A DNA stretch of 64,000 nucleotides from Lethocerus indicus (Eukaryota; Arthropoda; Insecta; Hemiptera; Belostomatidae): assembly GCA_019843655.1 (NCBI GenBank), contig JACDQD010000006.1, positions 16,882,246 through 16,946,245 of the forward strand, written 5' to 3'. The notes beneath the pieces were generated by a model, which was given only the letters and a program-made list of their open reading frames with translations, was not told where the DNA came from and did no database searches. Shown here one piece after another: positions 36,001-49,309 of this stretch. The position numbers and the translations under genes are program-made. The stretch's first letter is position 1, and each line of letters begins with the position of its first letter.

Positions 36001-39000
36001 TGATCATCTCAACACTCTATTTATTGTGACCCTGGACTAAATTCCGGGTTCAGTGTCCCGCCTTAGTATTATTGTTGCTTTGATATATCATCACACAGTT
36101 TTTGTTTCAGCATACTGTTTGTAATAAATCCCATTGCATAACAAGTCCCTTTATTAAACTAATTATTTTTTCTTTAATTAAAGGGAACATAGGATACGGG
36201 GGAATTTTAATCGGATAAAGTAACTCATTTTTTCAGGAATTTAATTAATTTTTTTACAGAGAGATAAATGAAAATATCATAAGGAAAAAAAGAAAGGACA
36301 AAAAACGGAATTTAAAATGATTTCGACAAACCTGAATTCTCATAAAAACACTCTGTACGACAGTACTAAAAATACGAAGTAATACTAAGAGGTGTGAATT
36401 CTATAAAAACCAAATTTTTTTACGGACAGCATCCTCCATTAAAAATTTATAATAATAATATATAGGTGAGTTGTACGACCTCAATTCACACACATAACCC
36501 GGTTCTGTAGCTAATTGCTCTTATTTATTATTACCTAACTTCTGGTTAAATTGCAGTGTCATGTGTTATAGACAATTACCACTCACGGGTCAGCTAATTT
36601 AATCCGGCCCCACTAAAGGGCGAGCTTTCTGGCAAAAGTTTATTTGCTAGTTTTATTAAAAGGAATAAATGAATTTGAGCTTCCGAATTTTCTTCCCCAA
36701 GGAAATCCAAATGTTTAATCAATAAGAGAGGAGGAGTGCAGGAGTTTATAACCGAATCACCAGCCCACTCGTTGTTTTCATAAACTGAAAAGCCGAAGGA
36801 CTAATAAAATGGCCATCGAGGAATTTTGTAGGGGGAATGGGTATGAGGGGTTGAAAAAAGGAAAACTGTAGGTCCTTAGAGAGGAAGATAAATGGACCGC
36901 GAAATAATGGGAGTTGGATGAGAATGCCCGATTTGACTAGGGTCGGCCAAGTTAAACGTTTACCAGACTAAGAGTGTCGGAGGATACGCGCTATTTCAAT
37001 TGATGAACGCTTTATGGCTCACCAGTTATTTCCTGGAGGTGGGGATTTATTTCATGAGGGATTTAAAAATTTAAACTAGCCGATTTTATTTTCTTTCCGG
37101 TTTCACGATTAGTTTCACCGACCTATCATAAAACTTTTACTTTCGGGATGGTAAATTTTTACAGAAATAAATCTACTAATTATCTACATGAGAGTGTCGT
37201 ATTCATTAGCTAAACTAAAGGATAGGTCTTATCCACGACTTATATTTGATTATATTAACCCAACACTACAGTTTAAACATTAAAATTACCTAATCGAATT
37301 TTTGTCGAGATATTGTTTTCTAGATATGATAAAAAGTTTATATTGTTAAACTAATCGCAAAAGACAGATATAAGCTTTTTGCTTCGCTTTAATCTATCCA
37401 GTGACCTGTGTCACTTACAGATTCGTTCATTTTTTACAACCACTTTTCTGTTACTACGCTCCGATAATGAAATGTCCGGAAATGAGAGAAAAACACGAAA
37501 TTGAAATTAGGACGGTCACGAAACTTCAAAATAACTTTCAAGCGATTGCAGGGATCGAATGCAATTGCATATAACTGGTAGTTTAATGCACACGCGGGAA
37601 TAGTTTAGGGATTTCTACCCGAGTGAAAACTTTATTCTGATTAGTTGTAATTCAGAATTCCGGTTCAATATTAAGGTAATCCTTTACTGTACAAATGAGG
37701 CGTAGTTTGAAACGTGTCTCTTAGCCGGTCGCCTCTGTTATTTCGCGGCATTAATAATTTCCTGGCTTGCATTGTTGTGCGTAATCCTCGTGATTCGGGA
37801 ACACGAAACTTTACTGTGTTTAAATTGCAAATGAAGCGTCAAGTAGTGGGCATCACACACCACAACCGGGCCAACCATCCATATTTTATGGAGCTATGGC
37901 GTACAGCGCAGTGGAGTCTAGCCTAGCTTAATCTTGTCTAGTGTAGGCCGTTGGGTTGGGAGATCCTCCTACTCCCACCGTTTTGAATGTTTAAAGAGAA
38001 TGAATGTTTTCCCCGGACGCACCCCGACTGAAGACCAGATCCGCCCGCGCGGGCCTAACTTATTGCCGGCAGGGACCCAATCCCAAACCGGTCTACGCAC
38101 AAGCACACAGAAACAGAAACATTTGGGATACAAATAGCCGAAGCCCCTTTCCTCCCATTCCAAGATCACGTACGCCCCCTGGGATACCGACCGGCCTTGG
38201 CAGCTCGGCGCCCTACGCGGATTCTTAACAGCAGCCATTAATGTTCCCTCAGCGGGTACACGCTCGTTGTAACTTAACAAAACCCGTGTAACAATAAACA
38301 GATTACTTAGAATTAACGTTTTTCCTTTCGTATTTTCGTTCTGCAAAATTGCAGATGGTTCGAACATTTTCTTGTTTTCCGCTCAATTGTGCGGGCGGAC
38401 ATTTTTCAGGGTCTACCCTATTTTCTCCGGTGCTTGAAATTCACAATCAAATTAGGCGGTGACGCACAGCTTTAATGTGGCCCTGAGTTAAAGTGTGGTA
38501 GAGAGGGAGGGAGGGGAAGGGACGACCGCCGGTTGTCAATTAGTTCATTCTAACAGCTTCCCCCGGCATTGCTCAAATTCACCATTCAGTTCCAACTTTT
38601 AGTACAATAAAAATGTCAACAACTCAAGTCCTTCATAGAATCTTTTTTTATTGCCTGCATGAGATATTTTTCGTATTACAAACTCACTTCTACTTATCGG
38701 CAGAAAGAAGAATTTTAATATTATCCACAAACTTGTAGCACCTTATATAATGCTTAGCGTGTATTTCCGTTAAGAAGTATAACATTTAGAAAATCTTTAA
38801 TAAATTTATTATTCACAGATTATAAATATTCGATTATAGTTGTAATATGTATAGAAATTATGTGATTTTGAACTGATACGTTTGTTGTGTTTTATCTTAT
38901 TTATTATTTATTTATTTAATACTACTTCCTCATGATAAAATATCTGTTTGATAGTATTAAATTCATATTTCTGTATATTAAATTAATTTGAATAAGCACT

Positions 39001-40867
39001 TGGGGATATGGGCTGGCGGGCATAATAATTTGTCTGGCCCTGAGAGATAATTTTAAAATTAATATTTACACTTCAATTCCATTATGGTGATTTAAATATT
39101 GTATTACAATTACATGTTAATAATAAGCCGTAAGTACTTATCGTGAGTACTAAACTGCATCCGGATTGTATCAGAAGATTAACGTTAAATTACGTTTTTC
39201 TAAACCCCCTTAAATATTACTATTTTGGATTAAAATGTACGTTTCTGGTTATCAGATTTATAAGAATGAAGGAACCTTAGTTTTCTTTCACCTGTCTGGT
39301 TGGGGATGGGGGAGGCGATAGACCGCTTTTAAATTGTCGATAATCACGTTGTCTGTATGCCGGTCACGTTGGCCGGCCGGCCAAACTGCGCTCTAAGCGA
39401 GTCAAACCGAAGGATTGGCGCCTCCCCCGCCTCGTTCGCCTACATTCAAAAGATACAGCGTTTTTCTTCGAACTCCGTAGTACAAACCACGCCCTTGAGG
39501 TCAACCCTTAGAAATGGACGAGTAAGCAGGACGCTAATAGGACTGTCCGCTCAGCAATAACAGCACGAGGGGATTTAAATGTGAATCACCTTTGGGCCCA
39601 CTTATTTTGGGCACATACAAGGCAATAATACCAATTATTAAGACTCTTCGATTATAATATTTCTAGAGAAATATTGATCGCGCTAATTACAGCTCAGCCA
39701 TTAGAATTAAATTTGATAGATCGTTCAATAACAATTTGTTCCAGACATAAGCGCGGATTTAAGTCCTGAATACCATACATAATGAGAATAAATCAGTGTT
39801 ATTTTTATTATCGTCTCAAAATCACTCTTGATCAGATCACGTTAGGGTAGTTCTGCGCTTTTTAAATGCAAATTTTAATATACTGAAAACCCTGCAGAAC
39901 AATCATTAGTAAAATAACAATAATTTGTAGGTTATGTCCTGCCGTTATTGTCCAGGTTTAAACCTCATGAAATGTCATTACAGTGGGTTACGACTAATGA
40001 TTAATAATTTCTAATGGAAAGTGTCACTATAATCAGCTCAGATTTAATGGATGTTCGAACTGGAGTCGCTCTGCGATAAATTGGATCAGGTTTTTGGTGT
40101 AATTTGATTTGCCGTCCAATTTTGCAAATACGAATATCTCCCCCCCGATTAGGCATCACTGTGGTAAATAGGTTGGCCTCGATATTGGCACTTAATTGGG
40201 TTCAGTTTAATTCTCCCGCTCGTAGTTGGCACTGCGGCGGGCCAAGGTGTCCGCCCATTCGTCTTGTAGGGAGTACGACGTTTCCGGACCGGCAAAAACT
40301 CCTCCGGGTCCCGCAAAACGGCGCCAATATATATATATCGGACCCGCTGTCAATTTATGACGAGTAATGTCCCGATAACGGCAATAGAATGCAAATAGCG
40401 TCGAGCAAAAACCGAGCCCGTATTTGCATAATGCGCCCGTTCAAAGTGTCCATTTGACGAATATACTGGTAAGCGATCGGAGATTGCAATAATACTACTG
40501 TTGAATATTAGAGTACTGTAGGTAGTGACAAAAAACACTCATACAAAATTTCAAACAGACGCTGAAGAAATAATTAACATTTTATAGTCGTTGTAGTGGA
40601 GCCGTTTCCCTATCACAGTCCAAAACTATACAGCTGTTCATTATGCCCTATATCGCCAGTGAATACGCCAGCCGCGATTGTTATAATGAGACAATTTCAT
40701 CCTGTTAAATACGGTTGCAGTTATTTGTACTGTTTGTTAGTTGACGCGCGGTAGATTATAAATTCTCCAGTTGAATGTGAGTTCTAGGTTACGCTTATCG
40801 ACCAGTCTTACGGTTCAACAAAACACGTATATCTTACTTTTAAAATCCGTTAGAGGTCAGCGAAATG
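30001..40867. other. Long non-coding stretch
   Basis: No gene, RNA gene or mobile element was recognised in nearly 11 kb. GC-balanced islands lie near 30400-30510, 30730-30850, 31790-32040, 33360-33610, 34370-34640, 35230-35340, 37930-38240, 39330-39560 and 40100-40440. Between them the DNA is strongly AT-rich. The islands carry TTAATTA, CCAAT and CGG words but no frame with a believable protein. Confidence 0.55.
30758..30784. repeat. (CT)n microsatellite, interrupted
   Basis: A CT run with one CA interruption at the edge of a GC-balanced island; GAGAG on the opposite strand. Confidence 0.85.
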
Positions 40868-40888
40868 CACACACACACACACACACAC
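40868..40888. repeat. (CA)n microsatellite
   Basis: A perfect CA run of about ten copies, followed by GCACAG. Confidence 0.9.
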
Positions 40889-40970
40889 GCACAGAGTTAG
40901 TTTATTGGATCATTATTAATTTTAACTTGTATTTCGTTTTTCAAATTCATTTTCTTCTTATTATTATTTT

Positions 40971-40988
40971 TATATTAACGTTAATATA
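40971..40988. repeat. 18-bp perfect palindrome
   Basis: TATATTAACGTTAATATA reads the same on both strands. It lies in AT-rich DNA where such palindromes arise fairly often by chance. Confidence 0.8.
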
Positions 40989-41289
40989 CAGTCACGAGGG
41001 TTTTGAATAACATCCATGAAACCTATCCCAAGACTGTGTGGTATCTTCTCATTTTTATAATAGAAACTACACGCACAATAGAAACTTTGAACGGGAGAAC
41101 TATAATCCTTCATTTCATTAAGTTTATGAATTATGTTATAAATGAAACCGATCAAACAAACCTAGGTATTCAAAATACTACTATCCACGTCGTATTGGTG
41201 CAAATTTAAAGGAGGAGATTGGGATATTTATTAGTGGAATAACGGGCTAAATGTAGGTTGCCCCCCCCCAAGAGGTTAAGGTTAAATAG

Positions 41290-41320
<31 letters not shown>

Positions 41321-44300
41321 GGAGAGAGACAGAGGAATAAATCAGGAATGCTGCTGGGCTGTTGGTGCGTCCGCCGACGCCTGACCGGCTCCAGGCCTCA
41401 GCTACCAATTTATGCCTCTGTTTACACAGTTATGATTCCAGGACCTGGCTAAATTTCCGTTTTGAATTGTTTTACAATGAAATAACATCTCTATCTTCGC
41501 CGGCGGCATTCTTGCAATTTAATGAAAACGATGGGCCGCTTGAATTATAATTGATTCATTTCAAGTATTACAACAGTTAAATCACTGAGGTAGAAGGTGC
41601 TTTCAATAAACAGTATTATTCTTAATAATGAGCACTAAAATTTTAATTAATGCAGCAGAACTAATAGAGCTAGAAGACGAAAAATAAAATACACTAACTA
41701 TATTAAATAAAAAACTGATAAGAGAAAATTAAGCTTAGACATTCGCCGTGATTACCGCGAAGTACCGGCGATTTGTTAGACTAGACCCGCAAAACACGGG
41801 TGTGATGATGTAATACGGATTTAGTATTAGCGCCGTGCAAACTGCTCTGATTCCGATTTCAACAGTGGTATTACCTACAAGTGACTTATTTTATTTGGAT
41901 GCGTTTCAATTATATATTTTAATTTTTATTTATACTTCCAAGGGCTCTAGGAAACGGTGGCTACCCACTCCGCCATAATGGCCACAATTACGTTTATGTT
42001 TGTGAACTACTCTCAATCCATACGTTATTAGAATTTTTTTTATTTTTGAATTTATAACCTTTTTGGCGTTGGAATGGTCACATAAGTAATGGTGAAGTAA
42101 ATTCTTCCGCATATACTCGAAGGCAATGGAATTTCCAATTTGCGCAAGTCAATATTAATAATGCTCTATTCGGGTTTGAATTATATCTAAGGTTGTAATA
42201 AATCAATTAGAGATATTTTACAGTGAAACAAGACAGTTATCTGCCACCGACCGTTATTTATCGGAGGATTATAAGGCTCATTTCGGCCGAGCGTGGTCCA
42301 GCCATTCGGTGGGAGGGCTGGATGAGTAGGAGGCGTTAAAAATACAATAGAGAGGGTGGCCGGGGCAGGAGGGTGAAATGGGCGCCGTTGGGGGCGAGTG
42401 AAAGGGAGACGCCAGCGGCCACTGTAAATGGTCTACGTGCGGCCCAACAGCACACAGGCCCAGCACGTCGGGCCTATCTTACCAGTTTAGATTGTCGAAA
42501 CGTGCCCTACCTAACCCTACCTGTCTACCGACCTACCTCGCTGCCGGCCTTTCCCTTCTTTCTCAACCTTTCTGGCCCCTTCTGAACTTCTCTTCTAATA
42601 TTTTTAATAATAACACGTTCCGGATAAAATGTTTCGACGGTTTCTAGAATCCAATGATTTTTCCTGGAATGAGTATCTGCGTTCACTCGGATTGAAAAGC
42701 GCGGTTCAATTCAATAAAAAGGCAAATTTATTGCTCATCCATTACGGAGCAACTTTTTCTGAATGAGCTACAAAAACTCCCATGGAATGCGTGGACTGCG
42801 ATGACCCAAATTTACCTTAATATATACTACAATAGTGAAGTATCAGTAGGTAATATCGATAATATTAGATAATAGCGCGTAATGAAAAAAGCAGTCTGTT
42901 AAATGCTACAGATTTGTTTAATGCAATAAGTAAAGTTTCCCATGACATTAGCGAGGGTCAACTTCCAATATTGTACGGCCTTTCGGACTCATTTCGGCCT
43001 TGCCGATATCGGGCCGATCGGGCCTAGAAGGCTTCTCACCTTACCTTACCCTTACCCCCCTCCTGGATAAGGTGTTGACTTCTAAACCGAGTAAAGTTTC
43101 TGAGTAAATTTGCTCAGTGCCCAAGTGACGCTGCGGGGCCTTGTAGAAGGGATCATTGCAGGGATCAGGAACGTTAAATTATACCCAATTCCATTTACGC
43201 CCATATAGCAAACCGGGAATGTTAACTGACAGCAAAGCGAATTATTTGAATGGGGGCTATTTTCAGTTTACGAACAGCAAATAGCGCTGAACATTAAATT
43301 GCACTTCTGTGCATACGCTGATCGAATACCGGAGTCTAACGCGAAGCTGATAAGCAATATTAAATCTCTATCATACCTTCGCGTAGGCAAGAATTCAACG
43401 CATCGTATACTTTCATTAATTTTTGATAAGATAAAATACCGTATTAAACTGTGAGCATCTTATTTGTAATTAAAAATGTTATTTACTCGATCTTTCTTTA
43501 TACTTCCGAATAGGGCTTGGTATAATGCAGTCCAGAGGTGATGCCAAATGGGCCAAAGTTGATGGTAAACGGGGTGGAGGGAGGGGACCGCCTCTGAAGT
43601 TTATTTTAAGAAAATCCCCGAGCCTCGAAGGCTTCATCCTGTCCCAAGTTAGGATAAAACTCTTGGACACGAAAATCCTCTACGAAATCTGGCTACGGGC
43701 GGGCGGAAAAGTGAGTGGGATCCTGCGTTTCGTGGGTTGTATCGTCGTTAACCTCTCGTGTTTCCTAATATATGCTAAAGCTTTTCGGACCAAATGCCTC
43801 CGGCTATATTAGGCCTTACGTTCTGACGGAACTGTTCTACGGCTTCTCATCAATTGTAAATCGCGTTTGTTCAACGAAAATATTTTAATAAAAATAAAAA
43901 TTAGAATTCGAAATTGACCCGAACTGAAAGAAAGAGTAATAGATTCCAGTTCAAGGAAGGTGTTGAACATTTTTTCAACTATTTTTACGGCATAATATGG
44001 ACATTCACTATCGGGGGTGGGTCTTATCCCTCTTTGGGCAATTTTTCGGCGCACTTTACGAACGGGCCACAGCCCCGAGCCACGGCCGCCCCGTCCAACA
44101 GGGACCGATCAAAACCGCTTGTTACGACCAACCAGGGACAGCTCAATTAACTTTCTTCGAATCCGTTCGACAGTTTATTCCAGCACTTTAGCAATGTTCG
44201 ACTCGCCTAAGCGAACGTCTTCAGTAAGCCTGTAGAGGCTTCCCACAATTACTATCGGACTGCTCCAGATTACTCTAATACTCGGCAATACCATGTGTAC

Positions 44301-44513
44301 TACTGTAATACTGTGCATGTGTAATACTTACAATAAATTGATGTCATGCGTTCTATTTGCGTATCGTTTACAACTGTCAATTGCTTCAAATTAGCCTTGC
44401 TTTCTTATAATTTTATTGTACTATTGTACACATAATTTAGGCAATAGTCAACTGACTGAAAAACACAATGAAAAACGGCATAATTCCGAACTGAAGTATC
44501 TGGTATTATTAAT

Positions 44514-44516
<3 letters not shown>
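40989..44516. other. Non-coding stretch with a microsatellite block and GC islands
   Basis: It contains a C9 tract (41261-41269), the GA microsatellite at 41291-41330, and GC-rich islands at 42250-42590 and 43940-44170. Runs of CCTTACC and CTACC words occur near 42500-42540 and 43035-43060 but are not a telomeric TTAGG array. A weak exon-like segment at 43514-43710 is described in the findings. No gene is accepted. Confidence 0.55.
41291..41330. repeat. (GA)n microsatellite
   Basis: A 40-bp GA run with two GG interruptions, rich in the GAGAG word recognised by GAGA-type factors in insects. The length is within the normal microsatellite range, so regulatory use is only a possibility. Confidence 0.92.

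Positions 44517-44562
<46 letters not shown>
44517..44562. repeat. (AT)23 microsatellite with GT tail
   Basis: A perfect 46-bp AT run followed by GTGTGTGT (44563-44570). It is the longest simple repeat in the window and likely length-polymorphic. Confidence 0.97.
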
Positions 44563-44570
<8 letters not shown>

Positions 44571-47500
44571 TGTTTCATCATTAATATTAAATCCCTTAAT
44601 AATTAAGAAACTTGCCCCGAGATTTAATCCATTGTATTTCCAGAATAATTTCCTCGGAGGATTTTTTCGAACAATAATTCAAGTTTATAAATGTAACTGC
44701 TAGATGTGATTGAAGGTTGAAAGAAGCCATGGGCGGACGATGCTCCGTGCTATGATTTCGATTAACCGGCATCGATTTCGGAATGTCCAGAGGCAATCAA
44801 TTAGGCGAGGGACCGTACAACGACGAACACTAATAGTGGCCATTTTTGCTCAAAATACACCGGCCGGGACGTATAATAGAATCAGTCAGATTTTTCGCTT
44901 TTAAAACCATAAGCCCGAAACCCAATCCCGAAACTCCACAAATTGTGTAAGCCTCATCGGATGAAGGGCTCGCGTCGGCCACCATTATCTCGGTCAGACC
45001 ATCATCCGGTCTAATCTCTGTATGTTCGGCGTCAATTTGACATATTAAATTTAAAATTTAATTCTTGCCAACCTGGAACCCTATCATACCTTCGCCTTAT
45101 TTCTTACACCCTATTTCTTTTCTGGTGAAAAAGAAATGGAATGACGAATGGAACTTCAAGGGAAACACTTCGAAATACCTTTTTATAGATGTCCCACGGT
45201 GGGTTTATTGCCGAAGAACCGTTATTACAATAAAAGCCCTCTTTAATAATAACTGAATCGTAATGCGAGTTTGCAATTGGCAGAAAAATGTGTCCGTTGA
45301 TGGGTCCCGAGTGTTCAGCATTGCTCAGATGGCGAGAGCACCCAGCTTTAAAAGGGAGGACCCCCAAACTACCCGTTCAGGTATGCTTGAAACGCTTTGC
45401 TTCAATGCACACATAAACTAAGAATAAAATTACATCCCTAGTTTTCCGGCTCCTAGGAACAGGATTAAAACTGAAATAAAAAACTGAAATTAAATCAGAA
45501 TTATTACATAGGATGATGACAAGACCGTCATTTGTATCGGTCATAAAAAATAATTTATACAGCTTATACAATTATAAAATTATTGTGCCTATCTTATGTA
45601 TTTTATTGTAGTGGATTTAATATTTCTATTAATCAGATCTGGATACGTTCATCGATACACAGAGCGTTGGTTCTACATAATCGATAAGGAAATTAAATAC
45701 TCATTTCGACATTTGTCCTTCCAATTGGGGCGTGAAATCAAGTTTTTAAACCTGGCGTTAAATCAACCCCCAAGAGGGATGGCCGGCAGTAATTCCAGCT
45801 TTATATTGATAGAGATAATAATTAAGACGTCTCTAAATGTTTACTGAGAGGGGCGGAGAAAGAAGGTAAACAAGGGGTCCACTCGGTCGTATAATCGGCA
45901 GTCCTACTGTTTTTCAGTTTACCTTTTCGCCATTATACCCTGTATATTTTACCCTCAATTAATTTGGTCCCGGGGACCGGCGGTAAAAACGCCCATCATA
46001 AAACTGATTAACCGTTGACAGTAAAACGGCGAAGGTAAAACTGAAATTGGTCGGCTCGTAATTGAATCCACTGACTGAAAGTGGTAACATGTTGGGCTCA
46101 AATAACGTGGCCCTTGCAGAAAAACACTAACTTCGTCCTAAATTGTATCCTTTACTTATACCAGCACTATCTTTTCATTGAATTATTTCTGTGAAATTCA
46201 TTGATTTTGTTGCATTCGGAGGTTTGGTTTCATTATCTCAAATATTGTTGTAATATTCTTGTTATTAGCATTTAATTAATTTTAAGCTCACTTATGATTT
46301 ATTAGAATTAAGTTTGAATTATTAATATTGACATTCCAAACCAATAGGTCTTCTGAAATCAATGTGACGTGAAGAGAAGGGTACTTCACGAAGCTAGCGC
46401 CAATCGCAACCATGAATAATATCTAATCTCAGCATCGATATTAGATTGGCGGCCAAGGAGCTGATCAAGCGTCCCATTCATAACCGGTTTCAAGCTAAAT
46501 CCCAATTAAATCTGCTAGTCAATCTGTATTCACACTTCTATTAAGGAAGTATGTAAAATAATTTGGGAAATTATTAGTTGCTTATAATAAGTTGATTTTA
46601 GTGTATAAAACAATATTAAATAGTAAATGACATTAAATAATGAAATTTTAAGTAATCCAATCTCTTTAGAACACAGGCTACCCCAGTTCCTCATGGTACT
46701 TTTGCTGTTCACGACATTCAACATTCATAGCAACGCCACAGGCATGGATTATGATGACTTAATGACTGTATTTTTGATACATAAAGGAAAAATTATTACC
46801 AAGCGATGATATTAATTTGACCGTAGTGAGGCTAAGCAGCGGGCCGTGTTCAGGTCAGCAATTCAGTTCCGCTGCGAATACGAATATTTATTTAGCACAC
46901 AGCAGAATGCTATCGACCACCCTTAACTATTTATCTGACCGTTCACTAGTCTCGGTGTTTGTTGCTCTACCAGGAAAAATTCGGCCCGATACCGGTTACA
47001 AATGAACTGTTTCCTGAACAGCGAAACCTTGTTTATCAATGAACGACACCGAGGCTTTCAGCTTGCCGGTCGGAGCCCGTCAACATTCGCGCTGTTGGCA
47101 TTATAAATAGTCAGTTTAGCTTCGGTCAACACAAACCGACAACGAGTCCCCCGACACCGCAAATAACAATCCGCGTTAAGAACCCTTCCCAACAATTCGT
47201 TTGCTTTGCGCTCATTTTCTAACTCGACAGAATTATAGGAAACGTATATTAGCTGTATATTTATTGATAACCGCGTAAGTGTGACCCCTTCGTGATATCT
47301 TAAATAAGGTCCAAAAAAAAAGTTTCGTAAACTCAACCAATCCGCCATCCAATTTCAATATGCAAGGTTACCTCATGGTTTGGTTTAGCTCGGATTCATT
47401 CATAACAGGAGGGTCCGTTCAATTACACGAGCTTTTTTCAATGTTCGGTTCCTATCTCCGTCTCCTCCTGTTCGGCGTCTGTATTGCCTATTGATTGGTG

Positions 47501-48949
47501 AAGAGCGGTGCATGTCTGAGTGCTGAAGGTTGAATGGTGGTGGTGCGGTATGGGTGGAGGAGTAGGCATCATTAAATCTGGACAAGGCCCAAGCCCCCGC
47601 TCCACCACCGCCCCCGCCTTCCGCACCGCTGCCCGGCCTTTTTCTGAGGAAAAATTTACTCCGCGGTATAATTCATGGCCGCCGGCCACCGGACCCCCAC
47701 CGCTCCGAATAAATCACACAAAATAAATTGGGAGCTCGAGGCCGCATCCCGGGGACTTAATCTTACACAAAGCCGGCCCGATATACAAAAGAGTAATGCC
47801 ATCATCCCTTTATAAATATACATTCGAACGAAGACCCGGCCGCAGAGGAAGTTATTGTTACTGGGCAAGTGAATATGAGTGGATCAGTTCTCAGAGCGTT
47901 GAGAGATTACAGCCCTTAATCCGGATTTCCGGGCCGTTTGATTTACAATTCTGTTTTCTGATATCTTTAGCTTTGTTAAAAACACAAAGTATCTTAATAA
48001 TTATTTCAGATTCCCTTATACAATCTTTCAATGAATACATGTTTTACAGTCGTTCTACTACGTTCTGTCTAATAACGCCACGATTGGACAAAATAATCAG
48101 TAAATCAATAATAAACAATCAGAATAATTGAACTGCAGATATCTAGTAATGATTACAATCCTGTTTCCATATTAAAAAATGTATTTTGTGCTACGCAGCA
48201 GAATATTTAATATGAAGTATAAATATTTTTCAAACACCTAGGCACACAAGGCAACACACTAGGCAAACTCCTGCGACCAGTGAGTCTGTTTTTTTAATTT
48301 TTAGTGTGACTTTATTTAAATCATAAAACAATTTATGAATCTGTAAAAATCAAGTTGAATCACTATGAAAATAGGTTATTCGAAGCATGACTAGAAGGTT
48401 TTTAACTCAATCTGGGGCTGTTTCCTCTGAAGAAGGAAAACGGTAAGACAGATTTGTCCACCGTTTCGATAGGGCTGTTTGTTTTTGAGCTATCGAAGAT
48501 TGATATTGAATATGCATGACTGAACATAATGCTACACGCAACCCGGGGACAAGAGGAGTTGTTTGCCTACGTGAGAACTAATAATCCTCCCAGACTTATT
48601 GCATTTTGCCGGCTTAAAACTGAGTGAAGTGCAAATTGGTTTAGGTTTTCATGAAAGTAATTTCGCTTTCAGAAAATAACAGAGGCCCCGATTAAAAATA
48701 TGTTTAAAACAGTACACCCTTTCATCAGCCTAGTGTACCGACGCACGCTTTAATGAATTAAATTTACAGCTCCAATTTCCTGTAAAAGTATAAGATGTAA
48801 GTCACAGGATTTACTCTTTAAATTTAGTATTTATCTAATATTTAGTAGATTTAATAACAACATAGGTATGAATGGCGTTGTGTCACAAGTAATTAAAATT
48901 CATGAATGTATTTTCTACGCGTGTATGATGCGTACGTAATTCAATTTCT
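44571..48949. other. Non-coding stretch
   Basis: No gene is supported. GC-balanced islands lie near 44700-44880, 45880-46090, 46820-47180 and 47380-47760; the last is locally very CG-rich around 47585-47700 (CCGCCCCCG, GGCCGCCGGCC). The islands are open in several frames on both strands, which is a base-composition effect rather than evidence of genes. Confidence 0.55.
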
Positions 48950-49309
48950 TAGATTTCGTGTGTTTCTGCCTCCTCTCGCTGGTTTGGTCTTTTGCTACAC
49001 CGGTTTCAGCTGCTCGCCATCTTCAGTAGCGGTGTTAGTCACTTTGGATGTTTTTGGGCATCCGCACTGCACTGTCACTATGACTTGTACTGTAAGGCGC
49101 TATATGTAAGGCGCTAATACTAAAATGTAAGACAGACCTTTGTTGCGGGCTAATATTAGGTGCGCCGTACCATTGAAACTAGTAGCATTAAACTGAATAC
49201 ACTACGAGTTTTAATAGTGTTAAAATACATCTGACATTAGTAGATGATTATTAAATGTATTATTTTAATGTATTATTTAAAAAATAACCCAACCCCTTGC
49301 AGACCACAA
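48950..49309 (+). mobile_element. Foldback/MITE family copy 4, long form
   Basis: The arm starts at TAGATTTCGTGTG and runs through CTCTCGCTGGTTTGG, CCGGTTTCAGCTGCTCGCC and CATCTTCAGTAGCGG. It continues into a unique interior with GTAAGGCGCTATATGTAAGG and GGTGCGCCGTACCATTGAA. The far end, CCAACCCCTTGCAGACCACAA, is the inverse of the TTGTGGTCTGCGAGAGGTTGG end of copy 2, so both outer ends share a TIR of about 21 bp. The left outer TIR is missing here. There is no transposase frame. Confidence 0.82.

Noticed and set aside
42500..43060. Telomere-like CCTAA/CCTTACC words
   Set aside because: Only a few irregular copies are present; there is no tandem TTAGG-type array.
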